From assembly GCA_030604735.1 (NCBI GenBank), contig JAUVVG010000010.1:1-64000 (forward strand): a stretch of DNA of 64,000 bases, in the 5' to 3' direction. Below the pieces are notes generated by a model that ran no database searches, was not told where the DNA came from, and was given only the letters and a program-made list of their open reading frames with translations. This document shows, in pieces, positions 61,885 to 64,000 of this stretch (positions within the stretch are counted from its first letter, which is position 1; each line of letters begins with the position of its first letter). The translations under genes and the position numbers were made by a program. Source of the stretch: Azoarcus sp. (GTDB lineage: Bacteria > Pseudomonadota > Gammaproteobacteria > Burkholderiales > Rhodocyclaceae).

Positions 61885-62730
61885 ATGCTCAGCTACAGAC
61901 ACGCCTTTCATGCTGGAAACCATGCCGATGTGCTGAAGCATTTCGTGCTCATCGAGTTGCTGCGCTACTACAACCGAAAGGACAAGCCATGGTGGTTCGT
62001 CGATACCCATGCTGGAGCAGGCTGCTATGCCCTGGCCAGCGAGCAGGCCGGCAAGACCGAGGAGTATCGGGAAGGGATAGGCCGCCTGTGGGACCGGGAT
62101 GAGCTGCCGGCGGTGTTTGCACCTTATCTCGAGGCGGTCAGCCAGTTCAATCCGCACGGTACGCTGACCTTTTATCCCGGTTCTCCGGCGCTGGCGATGA
62201 CCCAGCTCCGGTCGCAGGACAAGATGCGTTTGTTCGAACTGCATCCGGCCGATGCGTTGGCGCTGGAAAAGACCTTCGCTCGCGATGCCGACCGGGTCGT
62301 GGTCCGCAAGGCGGACGGCTTCAATGCGCTCAAGGGTTTGTTGCCACCGCTGACCCGCCGGGCGGTGGTGTTGATCGATCCGCCCTACGAGGTCAAGGAC
62401 GACTATCGGCGCGTGGTCGAGGTGGTTCGGGATGCGCTCAGGCGATTTCCCGGTGGCACCTATGCGATCTGGTATCCGATGCTGAGCCGGCCAGAAGCCC
62501 AGAAACTGCCGGAGCGATTGAGCCAGATCGGTGGCGATAGCTGGCTGGATGTGCGTCTGAGCGTCAGGACACCGTCGCCGGATGGCTTCGGCATGTTCGG
62601 CAGCGGACTTTTCATTTTCAACCCGCCCTGGATACTGCCCGGTCTTCTCGAGCAAGCACTCCCCACGCTGGTCGATTTGTTGGGTGAGGACGACGGAGCG
62701 GGCTTCGACCTGGAGCACGTGATCGAATGA
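61885..62730 (+). CDS. rlmJ: 23S rRNA (adenine-2030-N6)-methyltransferase (281 aa)
   Basis: It methylates A2030 of 23S rRNA with SAM. The opening MLSYRHAFHAGNHADVLKH is the family hallmark, VDTHAGAG is the SAM site, and VLIDPPYE is the catalytic DPPY motif for N6-adenine. Length matches E. coli RlmJ (280). The ATG at 61885 is chosen for that hallmark. It overlaps the next gene at ATGA. Confidence 0.96.
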   Translation: MLSYRHAFHAGNHADVLKHFVLIELLRYYNRKDKPWWFVDTHAGAGCYALASEQAGKTEEYREGIGRLWDRDELPAVFAPYLEAVSQFNPHGTLTFYPGSPALAMTQLRSQDKMRLFELHPADALALEKTFARDADRVVVRKADGFNALKGLLPPLTRRAVVLIDPPYEVKDDYRRVVEVVRDALRRFPGGTYAIWYPMLSRPEAQKLPERLSQIGGDSWLDVRLSVRTPSPDGFGMFGSGLFIFNPPWILPGLLEQALPTLVDLLGEDDGAGFDLEHVIE

Positions 62731-63086
62731 GCGAGCGGGATGATTCCCTGGCGGCACTGCGCGAGGCGGTGCGGCGCTTCGCCGAAGAACGCGACTGGAC
62801 TCGCTTTCACTCGCCCAAGAATCTGGTGATGGCAATGACCGGGGAGGTCGGCGAAGTCGCCGAACACTTCCAATGGTTGAGTGCGGAAGAGTCCGCGGCG
62901 CTGGATGACGGCACCCGCGAGGCGGTGGCGCTCGAACTGGCTGACGTGCTGATCTACCTGGTGCGATTGGCCGATGTGCTGGGCGTTGACCTGGACGAGG
63001 CCGCCCGGCGCAAGCTCGCGATCAACGCGCTTCGCTACCCGGTCGAGAAGGCCTACGGCAACGCCATCAAGTACGACCAGCTCTGA
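62727..63086 (+). CDS. MazG-like nucleotide pyrophosphohydrolase (119 aa)
   Basis: A small all-alpha NTP pyrophosphatase of the RS21-C6 / dCTPase type, probably cleaning non-canonical or excess dCTP. The metal motif EVGEVAEHFQW and the later ELADVLIYLVRLAD are visible (ExxE and ExxD). Length is typical. It overlaps rlmJ by 4 nt and is translationally coupled to it. Confidence 0.92.
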   Translation: MSERDDSLAALREAVRRFAEERDWTRFHSPKNLVMAMTGEVGEVAEHFQWLSAEESAALDDGTREAVALELADVLIYLVRLADVLGVDLDEAARRKLAINALRYPVEKAYGNAIKYDQL

Positions 63087-63201
63087 TTCCTGCCTCAGCG
63101 GTTTGACCAGACGCAAATAGTCGCCGGATACGCCTGATTTCGTTTGGGTTAAGGAAACATTTCTGAAACAATAGCGCCTTTGATTTTTCTACGGATCAGG
63201 C

Positions 63202-64000
63202 GTGGAACTGAAACACATCAGCGAGTTGGAGCGGGCGACGCAGAAGGGGAGGATCGAGCTCTTCCGTCTCGGCATCGGCTTGCTTTTCATCATCGGTGTG
63301 ATGCTCTACACCATTGCGCGCGGGGAAGCGCAGGGAAGCCTGTTCATCGTGATCGCGGCGATGATAGGCGGCTACATGGCGATGAACATCGGGGCCAACG
63401 ATGTCGCCAACAACGTCGGCCCGGCGGTGGGTTCCAAAGCCTTGACACTGGGTGGGGCGCTGGTGATCGCGGCCATCTTCGAAGCCGCCGGCGCGATCAT
63501 CGCCGGGGGCGAGGTGGTCGGCACCATTCGCAGCGGCATCATCGACCCCAATCAGATTCCGGACGGCGATACCTTCATCTGGGTGATGATGGCTGCCTTG
63601 CTTGCAGCCGCGTTGTGGCTCAACATCGCGACCGCGCTCGGTGCGCCGGTTTCTACGACCCACTCCATCGTGGGTGCGGTGCTGGGCGCCGGGATCGCGT
63701 CCAGTGGATTGGGCATCGGCAACTGGGATACGGTCGGCCGCATCGTGATCAGCTGGGTGGTGTCGCCGCTGATGGGCGGCGTGATCGCGGCATTCTTCCT
63801 CTACGTGATCAAGCGCAGCATCACCTACAAGGCCGACCTGATCGGCGCAGCGAGAAAAACGGTTCCCTACCTGGTCGCGCTGATGGCGTTCGTGTTCGCG
63901 GTTTACCTGATGCTCAAGGGCTTCAGCAAGATCTGGAAGGTGAGCGACGCCCAGGCGGTCGTGGTGGGTGCTGCCGTGGGTGTGCTGGTCTTGCTCGTAG
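63202..64000 (+). CDS. PiT-family inorganic phosphate transporter (N-terminal 266 residues, runs off the window)
   Basis: A phosphate (or phosphate-metal) symporter of the inner membrane. It has a cytoplasmic N-terminus, then membrane helices from residue 18. The PiT signature GANDVANNVGPAVGSKAL and a repeat-like GAPVSTTHSIVGAVLGAGIA are visible. It begins with GTG at 63202, with GGATCAGG upstream. The rest of the gene lies beyond the window. The 115-bp spacer from the pyrophosphohydrolase gene shows no pho box that I can recognise. Confidence 0.9.
   Translation, partial: MELKHISELERATQKGRIELFRLGIGLLFIIGVMLYTIARGEAQGSLFIVIAAMIGGYMAMNIGANDVANNVGPAVGSKALTLGGALVIAAIFEAAGAIIAGGEVVGTIRSGIIDPNQIPDGDTFIWVMMAALLAAALWLNIATALGAPVSTTHSIVGAVLGAGIASSGLGIGNWDTVGRIVISWVVSPLMGGVIAAFFLYVIKRSITYKADLIGAARKTVPYLVALMAFVFAVYLMLKGFSKIWKVSDAQAVVVGAAVGVLVLLV

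Noticed and set aside
61702-62835. An upstream extension of the gamma carbonic anhydrase-like protein
   Set aside because: It is antisense to rlmJ, and the beta-helix protein is complete from 61701 with a ribosome site.

Overview
The window is a G+C-rich, densely packed chromosomal segment of a Gram-negative proteobacterium. Gene order points to Betaproteobacteria, with Rhodocyclales or Nitrosomonadales as my best guess. The markers are leuC-entericidin-leuD-leuB-asd-fimV-truA-trpFBA-accD-folC-SPOR-cvpA-purF-metZ, lpxH-ppiB-ppiA/cysS, and pyrG-kdsA-DUF1330-eno-ftsB. This placement is inference from remembered synteny, not from a search. No phage, insertion sequence, CRISPR array or defence island is visible, and almost every gene is housekeeping.

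Layout: 1-300 holds the end of a tRNA operon (Ala tail, Glu, Asp) and its terminator. 540-4430 carries a 3-hydroxyacyl-CoA dehydrogenase, rho, trxA, a 7Fe ferredoxin and a CBS-pair protein. 4580-11850 holds fadD, then ilvBN behind a valine-rich leader peptide and attenuator, then aroC, an MFS transporter and an M48 lipoprotein peptidase. 11940-16380 is leuCDB plus asd, with a 42-residue entericidin-like lipoprotein between leuC and leuD. 16640-30180 is fimV followed by a tightly coupled run through tryptophan, fatty-acid, folate and purine genes to metZ. 30200-33770 has lpxH and two cyclophilins divergent from cysS.

34000-36170 is a cell-shape module: an M23 peptidase, a membrane coiled-coil protein and a bactofilin. 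36200-40840 is a minus-strand envelope glycosylation operon: PAP2 phosphatase, flippase-like membrane protein, polyprenyl-phosphate glycosyltransferase and ArnT-like transferase. 41160-48470 holds purL, a copper-handling pair (DUF2946-like and PCuAC) and a chemoreceptor gene interrupted by one in-frame stop. 48530-54630 holds ETF-ubiquinone oxidoreductase, a thioesterase, an isochorismatase-like hydrolase, dinB, an alpha/beta hydrolase and a ceramidase-like membrane protein. 54800-64000 holds pyrG-kdsA-DUF1330-eno-ftsB, an NlpC lipoprotein, an MliC-like inhibitor, a SIMPL protein, a gamma carbonic anhydrase-like protein, rlmJ, a MazG-like pyrophosphohydrolase and a truncated PiT phosphate transporter.

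The genes combine branched-chain, aromatic and methionine amino-acid synthesis with purine and CTP synthesis, fatty-acid oxidation (hbd, fadD, ETF-QO, thioesterase) and envelope assembly. I found no convincing wholly new multi-gene system. The less ordinary observations are a shared CATAC-N6-GTATG palindrome upstream of two fatty-acid loci, a 185-bp nested palindrome near dinB, the IvbL-type attenuator, the broken chemoreceptor, and the glycosylation and bactofilin modules.
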